The notes: a model not told the origin generated them from the sequence alone. A DNA stretch of 64,000 nucleotides from Siccirubricoccus deserti (GCF_014283215.1 NZ_JACOMF010000030.1:1-64000), one strand, 5' to 3'; counted from the first letter of the stretch, positions 16,302 through 25,600 are shown. Program-made: numbers and translations.

Positions 16302-16634
16302 CTACACCTGCAGGGTCTGGATCAGCCGCGTGTTATACCGCTCCGCCAGCCTAGGAATCAGCAGCCCATCCACCAGCCACCAGAGTCCGAGCACCAGATA
16401 CCCCAGGAAGCCAACCGCCACCACCGTCAGCAGGGTGGACGCCAGGAAGACCAGCAGCATGAGGATGCCGCTGCCGGTCGCGCCGAGGTAGAAGCGATGG
16501 ATGCCGGCGAAGCCGAGGAAGAACCACAGCAGATAGCCCACCAGCGCCGATTTCTTGGCCGCGTCGTAGCGCATCATCGCCAGCGCATCGGCGGACACCG
16601 GCCCGGTGGAACCCGGGGGAAGTCTGGTCGGCAT
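16302..16634 (-). CDS. TM2-domain membrane protein
   Basis: A 110-residue protein. The N-terminal 25 residues are hydrophilic, then MRYDAAKKSALVGYLLWFF begins a TM2 domain: two membrane helices joined by the signature GFAGIHRFYLG, followed by TGSGILMLLVF and a third hydrophobic run. The C-terminus LLIPRLAERYNTRL matches the conserved W-x2-D-x3-IP pattern (WWLVDGLLIP). TM2 proteins are widespread small inner-membrane proteins of unknown function. It is convergent with the paralogue pair and divergent from gltX, with 68 bases between their starts. Confidence 0.92.
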   Translation of the reverse strand: MPTRLPPGSTGPVSADALAMMRYDAAKKSALVGYLLWFFLGFAGIHRFYLGATGSGILMLLVFLASTLLTVVAVGFLGYLVLGLWWLVDGLLIPRLAERYNTRLIQTLQV

Positions 16635-16702
16635 CGGCGGTGCTCCGTCTGGTCGGGCCAGCAGAAGCCGGACCGAATCATGCCGTCAAGCATTGGAACA
16701 CC

Positions 16703-18037
16703 ATGAAGCTTCGCTTTGCCCCCTCGCCCACCGGCCTGCTGCATGTCGGCAATGCCCGAGCGGCCCTGGTGAATTGGCTCTTCGCCCGGCAGCGCGGCGG
16801 CACCGTGCTGCTGCGGCTGGACGACACCGACCTCGAACGCAGCAAGGCGGAATACGCCGTGGCGCTGGAGGAGGATCTGCGCTGGCTCGGCCTCGACTGG
16901 GACGAGAGCTTCCGCCAGTCCGACCGGCTGCCGCGCTACGCCGCCGCCGCCGAACGGCTGAAGGCCAGCGGCCATCTCTACCCCTGCTTCGAGAGCGAGG
17001 AGGAGCTGCGCTCCAAGCGCGAGCAGCAGCTCCGCCAGGGCAGGCCGCCGATCTACGATCGTGGCGCGCTGAAGATGACGCCGGACCAGCTCGCCCGCGC
17101 GCTCGCCAACGGCAAGGTGCCCTATTGGCGCTTCAGGCTCTCGAACCGCAGCCCGGAATGGCAGGATGGCGTGCTCGGCCGCCGCGCGGTGAAGCTGCCC
17201 AGCCTGTCCGATCCGGTGCTGGTCCGCGCCGATGGCTCGCCGCTCTACACCTTCACCAGCGTGGTCGACGACCTGGAGGGCGGCGTCACCCACATCATCC
17301 GCGGCGAGGACCATGTCACCAACACCGGCGTGCAGCTCGACATCTGGGCGGCGCTCGGCGGCGATCCGCGGGCGCTGTCCTTCGCCCATCTGCCGCTGCT
17401 GACCGATGCGGATGGCGGGCCTCTGTCGAAGCGGCTTGGCTCGCTCTCGCTCCGGCAGCTCAGGCGGGACGGGGTGGAGCCGGCGGCGCTGGCGGGCTAT
17501 CTGGCGGCGCTCGGCACCTCGCATGATCCGGTGCCGGCCATGCCCGCCGCGCTGGTTACCGGCTTCGACCTGACCGCCATCTCGAAATCCCCCGCGCGCT
17601 TCGATGTGCAGCAGCTATTGGCGCTGAACCGGCGCCACCTCCACACCGCCTCCTTCGACAGCGTGCGGGCACAGCTGCCGGAGGGTGCGGACGAGGAATT
17701 CTGGCTGGTGGTGCGCGACAACCTCGACCTGCTTGGCGAGGCGAAGCTGTGGTTCGAGGTGGTGCGCGGCACGCTGGTGCCGCCGCCGCAGCCCGGCGAG
17801 GCGGAATACCTCCGCGCCGCCCTCGCCGCCCTGCCGCCCGAGCCCTGGGATGCCACCACCTGGGGCGCCTGGACCGAGGCACTGAAATCCGCCACCGGCC
17901 GCAAGGGCAAGCCGCTGTTCCTGCCGCTGCGCCTCGCCCTGACCGGCGAGGAGCATGGCCCGGACCTCAAGACCCTGCTGCCGCTGATCGGGCGGGAGAA
18001 GGCGGCGCTGCGGTTGCGGGTTGCGGCGGAGGGTTGA
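16703..18037 (+). CDS. gltX: Glutamyl-tRNA synthetase
   Basis: A 444-residue class I synthetase. The ATG at 16703 is chosen because it gives the canonical MKLRFAPSPTG start. The HIGH motif is HVGNAR at 15-20 and the KMSKS motif is PLSKR at about 239-243. Specificity features LDDTDLERS and FTSVVDDLEGGVTHIIRGEDH are in place. The length is slightly under the 470 residues of standard GltX, as seen in second-copy GltX enzymes of alphaproteobacteria, which may charge tRNA-Gln or tRNA-Glu selectively; which this is cannot be told here. Its last 71 bases overlap the convergent hydrolase gene. Confidence 0.95.
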   Translation: MKLRFAPSPTGLLHVGNARAALVNWLFARQRGGTVLLRLDDTDLERSKAEYAVALEEDLRWLGLDWDESFRQSDRLPRYAAAAERLKASGHLYPCFESEEELRSKREQQLRQGRPPIYDRGALKMTPDQLARALANGKVPYWRFRLSNRSPEWQDGVLGRRAVKLPSLSDPVLVRADGSPLYTFTSVVDDLEGGVTHIIRGEDHVTNTGVQLDIWAALGGDPRALSFAHLPLLTDADGGPLSKRLGSLSLRQLRRDGVEPAALAGYLAALGTSHDPVPAMPAALVTGFDLTAISKSPARFDVQQLLALNRRHLHTASFDSVRAQLPEGADEEFWLVVRDNLDLLGEAKLWFEVVRGTLVPPPQPGEAEYLRAALAALPPEPWDATTWGAWTEALKSATGRKGKPLFLPLRLALTGEEHGPDLKTLLPLIGREKAALRLRVAAEG

Positions 18038-19040
18038 GCGGGACCTCCTCCGCCGCCCCTGCTGGCGCCATCTTGGCGGCGCCCTCGAAAAAGCTGCCCA
18101 GCACTCGCACCGAAAGGCTCCCCGCCCGCCAGTCGTAGAAGCCGCAATGCCCGCCGCCGGCGATGGCCAGCGGCAGCACGGCGGGGCAATCGGTCCAGTC
18201 GATGCCCTCCATGCTGGCCAGGGGCACCAGCGGGTCGTCGGCGGCCAGCATCACCAGGGTCGGGATGCGCAGCCTCGGCAGCACCGCGGCCGGGCGGTTC
18301 AGCTCGCAGAACACGGCGTAGGAGGGGTAGCCGAAGCGCGGCGCGGTCACCTCCGCCTCGAACTCCTCCAGGCTGCGGGCGGCGCGGGCGGCGCGGCGCA
18401 GCGGCTCCGGCAGGTCCTTGGCCGGCACCGCCAGCACCTCGCGCCGGTAGAGGGCCAGCAGGGCGCGGCCGAGGATCGGGTTGGTGTCGATCGCCGCATG
18501 CGCCAGCTCCGGCTGCAGCGGCGGGCAGATGGCGGCCGCGGCCAGGATGCGGGGCATGCCGGGCGCCGCCGCATGGCGATCCAGCAGCAGCAGTGCCAGG
18601 GCGCCGCCGAGCGACCAGCCCGCCAGCACCACCCCTTGCCGGGTCAGCGCCCCGGGCAGCGCCTGCAGCGCCGCGGCCAGATCCTCGCTGCGGCCGAGGT
18701 GGTAGTGGCTGGTGCTGCGCGGCAGCGACCGGGCACTGCCGCGCAGGTTGAGCCGCAGTACCGGGAACCCCCGCCACAGCAGGGCCTGCGCCGCCTCTCG
18801 CAGGTAGGGGTCATCCTCGGTGCCGGCGAGGCCGTGCACCAGTACCGCCAGCGGCTGGTCACCACGCGCCCCCGGCAGGTGCAGCATGGCAGCGAGCGCA
18901 TCGCCATCCGGCAGAGGCAGCCATAGCCGGTGGCCCGGCGACAGCGCCGCGCGGAACGGGTAGCGCAGCGCGCGCAACGTCTGCAGCGTGCCGCCGATCC
19001 AGGGCGGGCGGGCGGTGAAGGGCGTGAGCGGCGGGACCAT
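17967..19040 (-). CDS. YheT-like alpha/beta hydrolase
   Basis: A 357-residue alpha/beta-fold hydrolase of the YheT/UPF0017 type. Seen: oxyanion-side LVHGLAGTEDDPYLREAA, the nucleophile elbow GWSLGG with Ser143, an acid residue in LAADDPLVP, and the catalytic His in GGGHCGFYDW. The opening WIGGTLQTLRALRYP is typical of the family. The last 40 or so residues are a Pro/Ala-rich tail that overlaps gltX on the opposite strand. YheT homologues are putative esterases with no settled substrate. Upstream (19041-19235) holds only a palindromic repeat. Confidence 0.9.
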   Translation of the reverse strand: MVPPLTPFTARPPWIGGTLQTLRALRYPFRAALSPGHRLWLPLPDGDALAAMLHLPGARGDQPLAVLVHGLAGTEDDPYLREAAQALLWRGFPVLRLNLRGSARSLPRSTSHYHLGRSEDLAAALQALPGALTRQGVVLAGWSLGGALALLLLDRHAAAPGMPRILAAAAICPPLQPELAHAAIDTNPILGRALLALYRREVLAVPAKDLPEPLRRAARAARSLEEFEAEVTAPRFGYPSYAVFCELNRPAAVLPRLRIPTLVMLAADDPLVPLASMEGIDWTDCPAVLPLAIAGGGHCGFYDWRAGSLSVRVLGSFFEGAAKMAPAGAAEEVPLNPPPQPATAAPPSPARSAAAGS

Positions 19041-19183
19041 CCAGCGCCAACGCGCGGCACGCCGCCGGGATCATCCGGCGCAGGCGGTCGCGGACGCTGC
19101 CCACAAAGGGAGAAGCGCTCGTTTCCGTCATGCACGCACATGAGCCGTGCATCCGGCGGAAGGTAGGGGAACCCGGCGGATGG

Positions 19184-19206
19184 ATGGCCGGGTCAAGCCC
19201 GGCCAT
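19184..19206. repeat. Dispersed palindrome ATGGCCGGG-n5-CCCGGCCAT
   Basis: ATGGCCGGG TCAAG CCCGGCCAT, perfect 9-bp arms. A second copy with identical arms and one loop difference lies at 24371-24393. This sequence type is a common intergenic repeat in alphaproteobacteria; the two copies in the window support a dispersed family. Confidence 0.8.
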
Positions 19207-19235
19207 GACAACGCGGTGGCGCCGAGCTGCGCCGC

Positions 19236-20441
19236 CTAAAGGATGCCCTTCTCCCGCAGCGCGGCGATCTCCGCCGCCGAAAGCCCCAGCATCCCGCCCA
19301 GCACTTCCTCCGTGTGCTGGCCGAGCACCGGCGGCGGGCTGCGATAGTCGGGCGGCGTCGCCGAGAGCTTCACCGGGTTGGCGATGACCTTCACCGTCTC
19401 GCCCGAGGCATGCGGCATCTCGACCACCATGTTCCGCGCCACCACATGCGGGTCGGCGAAGACCTCCTTCAGCGTGTTGATCGGGCCGCAGCCGATCTTC
19501 TGCGCCTCCAGCAGCCCGATCCATTCGGCGGTGGTCTTCGACTTCATCACCGGTGTCAGCGTCTCGGTCACCAGGTCGCGGTTGGCGACGCGGATCGGGT
19601 TGGTGGCGAAGCGCGGGTCGCCCAGCAGGTGTTCCTGGCCGAAAGCCCTGCAGAAGCGCTCGAAGGTCGGGTCATTGCCGACCGCCAGGATGATGTAGCC
19701 ATCCTTGGTCGGGAATTCCTGGTAGGGTGCGATGTTCGGATGCTGGTTGCCGAGCCGCGGCGGATTCTCGCCGGTCGCCAGGTAGTTCATCCCCTGGTTG
19801 GCCAGCCAGGCGACATGGGTGTCCAGCATGCCGATGTCGATCTGCTGCCCCTGCCCGGTCGCGTGCCGGTGGTTCACCGCCGCCAGGATGCCGATGCAGC
19901 CGTAGAGCCCGGCGAAGAGATCGGCGACCGGCACGCCGACCTTCTGCGGCGAGCCCTTGGGCTCCCCGGTCAGCGACATGACGCCGCCCATGGCCTGGAT
20001 CAGCGCGTCATAGCCCGGCCGCGGCGCATAGGGGCCGGTCTGGCCGAAGCCGGTGATCGAGCAGTAGATCAGCCGCGGATACTGCTTGCTCAGCTGCTCC
20101 CAGCCGAGGCCGTATTTCGCCAGCGCGCCGACCTTGAAATTCTCGACGAGGATATCGCACTGGGCGAGCAGCTTGTGGATGATTGCCTGGCCCTCGGGCT
20201 TGGCGATGTCGAGGGTGACCGATTTCTTGTTGCGGTTCACCCCGACGAAATAGGCGCTTTCCTTCGTGTTCGGCACGAAGGGCGGGGCGAAGCCGCGGGT
20301 GTCGTCGCCGGCCTCCGGCCGCTCGACCTTGATCACCTCGGCGCCGAGGTCGCCCAGCATCTGGGTGCAGGTGGGGCCGGCCAGCACCCGGGTGAGGTCG
20401 AGGACTCGAAGACCCTTCAGGGGGCCGCTCGGCTCAGGCAT
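19236..20441 (-). CDS. CaiB/BaiF-family CoA-transferase
   Basis: A 401-residue class III CoA-transferase, moving CoA between acyl groups by way of an aspartyl thioester. Three ATG codons follow one another at the start; the last (20441) is chosen because AAGGAG is six bases upstream of it. Seen: GLRVLDLTRVLAGP at 10-23, DLGAEVIKVERPEAGDDTR, the catalytic Asp145 in PGYDALIQAMGG, and the C-terminal LGQHTEEVL. Malonyl-CoA decarboxylase lies upstream on the same strand (202 bases), suggesting that the pair converts a dicarboxylate to its CoA ester and decarboxylates it. The actual CoA donor and acceptor are unknown. Confidence 0.95.
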   Translation of the reverse strand: MPEPSGPLKGLRVLDLTRVLAGPTCTQMLGDLGAEVIKVERPEAGDDTRGFAPPFVPNTKESAYFVGVNRNKKSVTLDIAKPEGQAIIHKLLAQCDILVENFKVGALAKYGLGWEQLSKQYPRLIYCSITGFGQTGPYAPRPGYDALIQAMGGVMSLTGEPKGSPQKVGVPVADLFAGLYGCIGILAAVNHRHATGQGQQIDIGMLDTHVAWLANQGMNYLATGENPPRLGNQHPNIAPYQEFPTKDGYIILAVGNDPTFERFCRAFGQEHLLGDPRFATNPIRVANRDLVTETLTPVMKSKTTAEWIGLLEAQKIGCGPINTLKEVFADPHVVARNMVVEMPHASGETVKVIANPVKLSATPPDYRSPPPVLGQHTEEVLGGMLGLSAAEIAALREKGIL

Positions 20442-20642
20442 CATCATCTCCTTCCCGGCACTCCGGATCGCCGCTGTCATGCCCCAGATGCGGCGTGCGG
20501 CATAGGCCGGTCGGCGTTCCCCGCAAAACCGCTGCGCAATTTCCTGGAGGCCCGGCTTGCCACACGATCCGCGCCCCGGCTCAGCCTTCCGCAGCAAAGC
20601 CACGGAAGGACAGCGGAAAATGACGGCCCCCTACAGCCCGGC

Positions 20643-22121
20643 TCAACCCGCTTTCGCCGCCCCCCGCTCCTCGCCGCCCAGCAGCCGGCCGAGGGCGAAG
20701 CGCCCGGCCGGGGCTGGCCGCGGCGGCGTCAGCAGCACCTCCACCGCCGGCGAGCGCGCCACTTGGCCGGAGCGGATGAAGGCCTCGTGGTTCGCCTCGA
20801 TCGCCTCCCGGTCATAGAGGTAGTTGACCATGATGCCGTAGCTCTCCTGCAGCCCGCGGGCGGCGCGGTTGCCGAGCCAGTTCACCCGTTCCAGCTGGGC
20901 GCCGTTGCCAAGGTGGAAGCGCGCGACCGGGTCGATCCCGCCCATGCCGGCATTCGGCCGGGTGAGGTAGGCGGCAGCCAGCCGCAGCAGCACCGGGCGC
21001 AGCGCCGCCTCCCGCGCCGGGTCGTCCGGCCAGCCCTCGGCGGTCAGCGCCTGGAAGGCCTCGACCGGCTCCGCCACCCCCGCGGCGGCGGTCAGGGCCG
21101 CCGCTTCCTCGGGCAGGAAGGCACCCTCCTCCGGCGGCGCGGCGAGGCACCGTTCCAGCCAGCGGCGAAAGCCCGGCACCGGGGAGAGGGTGGCGAAGCG
21201 GGTCAGCTGCGGCAGCTCCGCCTTCAGCTCCTCCACCACCTGCTTGATCAGGAAATTGCCGAAGGAGATGCCGCGCAGCCCCTCCTGGCAGTTGGAAATG
21301 GAATAGAAGATTGCGGTATCCGCCCGCGCCGCATCGCCGCCCCGGCCCCCATTCCGGCTATCGCGGCTGAGCAACGGCTGCACCGCGGCGGCCATGCCCT
21401 CCACCAGCGCCACCTCGACGAAGATCAGCGGCTCCCCTGGCAGTGCCGGATGGAAGAAGGCGAAGCAGCGGCGGTCGGCGGCGAGGCGGCGGCGGAGGTC
21501 GTCCCAGCCCTGGATCTCGTGCACCGCCTCGTAGTCGATCAGCTTTTCCAGCACCGCCGCCGGCGTCTGCCAGTCGATCCGCCGCAGCTCCAGGAAGCCG
21601 CGATTGAACCAGGAGGCGAAGAGGTGCCTGAGATCCGCGTCCAGCGGGCGCAGGTCGCATTGGGCGCGGAGCAGGCCAAGCAGTTCCTTGCGCATCCCGA
21701 CCAGCGCCGCGGTACCGCCGGGACAGTGGTTCATCCGCCGCAGCAACTCCTGCCGCGGCGGCTCGGCGGCATCGGCCAGGCGGGCGGCGGTGGCGGCGTC
21801 GGGGCTGGCCAGCCAAGCCTCGGCGGCGGCGCGCAACCGCTCCACATCCGGGGTGAAGCCCTCGGCGATGAACCGGTAGAAGCCCAGCCGTTCCTCGGCG
21901 CCGAGGCTGGCGAGGGTATCCTGCAAGGCCCGGGCGACGGCGGCGCCGGAGGCCTCGCCGCGCTCCGACAGCAGGGTCTCTGCCAGCCGGCGGGCGCGGT
22001 CGAGCGGCGGCAGCGAGGCGGCCGGCACATCGGCATAGGCGCGGCCACGGTCGGCGACGGAGGACCAGATGCGTTCGAGCCAGCCACGGGGATCGACAAG
22101 ACCGGGGGCAATGGACGCCAT
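20643..22121 (-). CDS. Malonyl-CoA decarboxylase
   Basis: A 492-residue malonyl-CoA decarboxylase, converting malonyl-CoA to acetyl-CoA and CO2. The helical N-terminal domain (about 1-190) is followed by a GNAT-fold catalytic domain with the conserved FYSISNCQEGLRGISFGN (catalytic Ser) and the DPVARFHLGNGAQLERVNW block, whose His is the second catalytic residue. Length matches alphaproteobacterial MatA-type enzymes. It is divergent from an aldehyde dehydrogenase (start to start 122 bases) and shares its strand with a CaiB-type transferase, a common arrangement for malonate use; no dedicated malonate transporter is seen. Confidence 0.95.
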   Translation of the reverse strand: MASIAPGLVDPRGWLERIWSSVADRGRAYADVPAASLPPLDRARRLAETLLSERGEASGAAVARALQDTLASLGAEERLGFYRFIAEGFTPDVERLRAAAEAWLASPDAATAARLADAAEPPRQELLRRMNHCPGGTAALVGMRKELLGLLRAQCDLRPLDADLRHLFASWFNRGFLELRRIDWQTPAAVLEKLIDYEAVHEIQGWDDLRRRLAADRRCFAFFHPALPGEPLIFVEVALVEGMAAAVQPLLSRDSRNGGRGGDAARADTAIFYSISNCQEGLRGISFGNFLIKQVVEELKAELPQLTRFATLSPVPGFRRWLERCLAAPPEEGAFLPEEAAALTAAAGVAEPVEAFQALTAEGWPDDPAREAALRPVLLRLAAAYLTRPNAGMGGIDPVARFHLGNGAQLERVNWLGNRAARGLQESYGIMVNYLYDREAIEANHEAFIRSGQVARSPAVEVLLTPPRPAPAGRFALGRLLGGEERGAAKAG

Positions 22122-22243
22122 GCGCTGAAATGCTCCTGTTCAGCCGATAGTCTAGCCCGGCCCCGGCGGTACGGCCCACCTTGCCGATCGCAGCCCGGCG
22201 GCCCATGGTCGCCGCCCCTGAATGCTCCCCGGGAGGAGAACCC

Positions 22244-23755
22244 ATGCTCGACCGGCCCCACCCCACCCCGGCCCCCCCGACGCTTGATCCCTTCGCGCTG
22301 GCGAAGTCGATGTCGGGCTTTCATTTCATCGGCGGCGGCTATGTCCCCGGCCGCAACGGCAAATCCTTCGCCGTGGTCAATCCGGCGACCGGCGCCGAGG
22401 TGGCCCAGGCCGCCGAGGGCGATGCGGCGGATGTCGATGCCGCGGTGCAGAATGCCGCCCGCGCGCAGAAGGAATGGGCCAAGGTTCCGGCCCGCAAGCG
22501 CGGCGCCATGGTGCATGCCTGCGCCGCCCTGCTGAAGGAGCATGTCGAGGAGCTGGCGAAGCTCATCGCGCTCGAAACCGGCAAGGCGCTGCGCACCGAG
22601 AGCCGGGTCGAGGCCGGTGTGGTCGCCGACATCTTCGAGTTCTTCGGCGGTCTCGGCTCCGAGCTGAAGGGCGAGAGCGTGCCCTTCGCGCCGAACGTCC
22701 TCAGCGTGACGGTGCGCGAGCCGCTCGGCGTGGTCGGCGCCATCATCCCCTGGAACGTGCCGATGCTGCTGATGGCGCTGAAGGTTGCGCCGGCCCTGGT
22801 CGCGGGCAACAGCGTGGTGGTGAAATCGGCCGAGGAAGCGCCGCTCGCGGTGCTCCGCATCTGCGAGCTGATGAACCGCATCCTTCCGCCCGGCGTGTTC
22901 AACATGGTCTCCGGCTTCGGCCCGGAATGCGGCGCGCCGCTCGTTTCCCACCCGCTGGTCCGCAAGGTGACCTTCACCGGCAGCGTCGAGACCGGCAAGA
23001 TCGTCGCCAAGGCGGCGGCCGAGAAGCTGATCCCGGTGACCCTGGAACTCGGCGGCAAGTCGCCGATGATCGTCTTCGCCGATTGTGACTTCGACAAGAC
23101 CGTCGCCGGCGCGCTGACCTCGATGCGTTTCACCCGCCAGGGGCAGAGCTGCACCGCGGCCTCGCGCATCTATGTCGAGCGGCCGATCTTCGACCGCTTC
23201 GTCAAGGCGATGAAGGATGCGGTCGACCGGATGGTGATGGGCGACCCGCTGGATGAGAAGACCGACATCGGCACTATCGTCAGCCAGGGCCAGCTGGAGA
23301 AGGTGCGCGGCTTCATCGAGGAGGGCACGAGGACGCCCGGCGCCACCGCCCTGGTCTGCTCTGCCATGCCGAGCGACCCTGCGCTGAAGAAGGGGCTGTT
23401 CATCCAGCCGGTCATCTTCACCGGCCTCGGCGCCGACAGCCGTCTGGTGCGGGAGGAGATCTTCGGCCCGGTCACCGTCATGGCGCCCTTCGACGACCCC
23501 GAGGCGGTGCTGGCCGAGGCGAATGACAGCGAATACGGCTTGGCTGCCAGCCTCTGGACCAACAACCTGAAGGTGGGGCTGGACCTCGCGCATCGGCTGG
23601 AGGCGGGGCTGGTGCAGATCAACCAGAACCTCGTGGTGCAGGCCAACCTGTCCTACGGCGGGGTGAAGAGCAGCGGCCTCGGCAAGGAGGCCTCGCTGGA
23701 GGCGATGCTGGAGCACTTCACCCACAAGAAGACCATCATGGTGAACATGGACTGA
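22244..23755 (+). CDS. NAD(P)-dependent aldehyde dehydrogenase
   Basis: A 503-residue aldehyde dehydrogenase with an ideal GGGAGGAG ribosome site before the ATG at 22244. Seen: IIPWNVP in the cofactor-binding region, VVKSAEEAP with the expected Lys, TFTGSVETG, the general base Glu in LELGGKSP, the nucleophile Cys near residue 303 in RQGQSCTAASR, and EEIFGPV near the C-terminus. The last segment GVKSSGLGKEASLEA is typical. The physiological aldehyde is not evident. It is divergent from malonyl-CoA decarboxylase, and malonate-semialdehyde oxidation would make sense there, but that is speculation. Confidence 0.94.
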   Translation: MLDRPHPTPAPPTLDPFALAKSMSGFHFIGGGYVPGRNGKSFAVVNPATGAEVAQAAEGDAADVDAAVQNAARAQKEWAKVPARKRGAMVHACAALLKEHVEELAKLIALETGKALRTESRVEAGVVADIFEFFGGLGSELKGESVPFAPNVLSVTVREPLGVVGAIIPWNVPMLLMALKVAPALVAGNSVVVKSAEEAPLAVLRICELMNRILPPGVFNMVSGFGPECGAPLVSHPLVRKVTFTGSVETGKIVAKAAAEKLIPVTLELGGKSPMIVFADCDFDKTVAGALTSMRFTRQGQSCTAASRIYVERPIFDRFVKAMKDAVDRMVMGDPLDEKTDIGTIVSQGQLEKVRGFIEEGTRTPGATALVCSAMPSDPALKKGLFIQPVIFTGLGADSRLVREEIFGPVTVMAPFDDPEAVLAEANDSEYGLAASLWTNNLKVGLDLAHRLEAGLVQINQNLVVQANLSYGGVKSSGLGKEASLEAMLEHFTHKKTIMVNMD

Positions 23756-24442
23756 CCTGCCGCCGCGGCATCCCGCTGGAGCGATACTTGCGGCATGGAT
23801 GTTCCATTCATGCCGAGGCCGTGGCGGGTGCCGCGCAGACGGTTTCCAGGGGGTCGCGCCTGGTGGCGCGACGTCCGGCATCGGGGGCCGGTTGGTCGGG
23901 CGCGATCAACCGTCGCCAGTATGGGGCGGAGGGGCCGGTCCAGGCGGGTGTCCACGCGTCCTGCCGGCAATCGCATCCGGCGACCGGCTGTGCGCCAGGA
24001 CACCGACCAGACGGCATGGCGTCGTCATGGTGCGGGCCTTGCCGCAGCCGAGGCCGCCATGACATCCCAACCTCCCCACGCCCAGCACACCGTCGAGCAT
24101 GCCGATATCTCGCACCCGGCGCAGGGCGCCTCAGCCACCCCGAGCCTCTGGTTCTCGATGGCCGCCCGCTGGATCGGCAGTGGCAAGACGGCTCCGCCGC
24201 CGCCTCATTCGCTGCCGATGACGGAATGCGGCGCAGCCTGAACCCGGCCGCGCCGGGCACAGGCCCCATGCGTCTCCGGCAGGACGCAGAAGAACGCCGA
24301 AGCGCAGCGTCCCCGTCATGCGCGGACTTGACCCGCGCCTCCGGTTTCCGGCTCGAAAGCAAGGGGTTGCATGGCCGGGTCACGCCCGGCCATGAGGGGA
24401 CTGAGTGCGCTTGCGCCCGGCCGCGGGTTCTTCCGCAGCCTG
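23756..24442. other. Gene-poor stretch with repeats
   Basis: About 690 bases between convergent dehydrogenase genes. A frame from ATG 24059 to 24241 (60 codons, beginning MTSQPPHAQHTVEH) has the most protein-like composition but no clear ribosome site or recognised relative, and is more likely a relic than a gene. At 24319-24339 there is a palindrome GCGCGG-n-CCGCGC type, and at 24371-24393 a copy of the ATGGCCGGG palindrome. Confidence 0.45.
24371..24393. repeat. Dispersed palindrome ATGGCCGGG-n5-CCCGGCCAT, second copy
   Basis: ATGGCCGGG TCACG CCCGGCCAT. The arms are identical to the copy at 19184-19206; one base of the loop differs (TCACG against TCAAG). Both copies are just downstream of coding regions. 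Confidence 0.8.
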
Positions 24443-25492
24443 CTATATCAGGAACACGCCCTTCCCGGTATTCTGCTGGTCGAACAGCTTATAGGCCTCC
24501 TCTGCCTGGTCCAGCTTCCACTGGTCGGTGAACAGGCTGTCGACGTTCAGCTTCCGGTCGATGATGAACTGCGCGCACTCCGCCTGGCCGACATTGGAGA
24601 AGGTCCAGGAGGCGATGACGGTCGCCTGCCGCCGCAGCATGTCGGGCGAGACGTCGATCGTCACCTCGCCGCCCTCGCCGACGAAGCAGCAGGTGCCCCA
24701 GACCTTCAGCGCACGGATCGCCTGGATGCGCGCCTGCGGCGAGGAGGAGGTGTCGAGCGTCAGATCGGCACCGAGTCCGTGGGTCAGCTCGCGGATCGCC
24801 GCGACGGGATCGACGTTCGAGGGGTTGATCGTCTCCGCCGCGCCGAAGGCCCGGGCGCGTTCCAGCCGCTGCGGCGAGATGTCGAGGGCGATCACCCGCG
24901 CGCCCATGGCGGTCGCCAGCTGCGTGGCGGACAGGCCCACCGGCCCCTGGCCGAAGATGGCGAGGGTGTCGTTGCCCGAGACATTCATCCGCCGCAGCGC
25001 GCCATAAGCGGTGCCGGTGCCGCAGGAGATGGCGGCGCCCGCGGTGAAGCTCAGTTCCTCGGGCAGCGGCACCAGCGTATTGGCCGGGACGCACATGTAG
25101 TTGGCGTGGCCGCCGTGGTTGTTGTTGCCGTAGACCTTCACGCTGGTCTTCTGGCAGAGCTGCTGCCAGCCGGTGCGGCAATGGCCGCAGGTGGTGCAGC
25201 CCTGGTAGTGGTGCACCATCACCCGCTGCCCGACCTGCGCCTGGCGCGGATCGACGCCGGGGCCGATGGCGGCGACCACGCCGCAGGGCTCGTGCCCGGC
25301 GATCACCGGGCCCTCGGCGGCGGCGAGGCCGTTGTTCTGCCGCACGCCGCGCGGCCGGCGGTAATGCTTCAGGTCGCTGCCGCACATGCCGGAGGCCTTC
25401 ATCTCCAGCACCACCTCGCCCGCGCCCGGCGTCGGGTCGGGAAAGGTCATGATCTCGAGCTGCCGGTCGCCGGTGAACACCACGCCACGCAT
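24443..25492 (-). CDS. Zinc-dependent medium-chain alcohol dehydrogenase
   Basis: A 349-residue medium-chain dehydrogenase/reductase. Catalytic zinc ligands: Cys37 in GMCGSDLKHY and His67-Glu68 in AGHEPCG. Structural zinc cysteines 99, 102, 105 and 113 in GCTTCGHCRTGWQQLC. The Rossmann motif IFGQGPVGLSATQLA follows. The sequence style, with GNNNHGGHANY, resembles threonine/sorbitol-type dehydrogenases acting on polyols or secondary alcohols. The start ATG follows GGAGGAAGCG. It is divergent from the penicillin-acylase-like gene and alone on its strand. Confidence 0.94.
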   Translation of the reverse strand: MRGVVFTGDRQLEIMTFPDPTPGAGEVVLEMKASGMCGSDLKHYRRPRGVRQNNGLAAAEGPVIAGHEPCGVVAAIGPGVDPRQAQVGQRVMVHHYQGCTTCGHCRTGWQQLCQKTSVKVYGNNNHGGHANYMCVPANTLVPLPEELSFTAGAAISCGTGTAYGALRRMNVSGNDTLAIFGQGPVGLSATQLATAMGARVIALDISPQRLERARAFGAAETINPSNVDPVAAIRELTHGLGADLTLDTSSSPQARIQAIRALKVWGTCCFVGEGGEVTIDVSPDMLRRQATVIASWTFSNVGQAECAQFIIDRKLNVDSLFTDQWKLDQAEEAYKLFDQQNTGKGVFLI

Positions 25493-25600
25493 CGCGCTTC
25501 CTCCAATGGTCTTGCCGCCATGCTAGGCCGAGCCGGCACCGCGCGTGAAGCCCGGGGACCGCCGGCGTCACCCGATGGACGAAGCCGCCGGAGGATGCGC

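Noticed and set aside
19314-22535. A 1073-codon open frame on the plus strand
   Set aside because: It is antisense to the CoA-transferase and malonyl-CoA decarboxylase genes. Its Arg/His/Gln-rich composition is typical of a shadow frame in high-G+C DNA.
21731-23881. A 716-codon minus-strand frame
   Set aside because: Antisense to the aldehyde dehydrogenase; no ribosome site and shadow-like composition.
24059-24241. A 60-codon frame in the 23756-24442 gap
   Set aside because: Slightly protein-like but no ribosome site or recognised relative, so not called as a gene.
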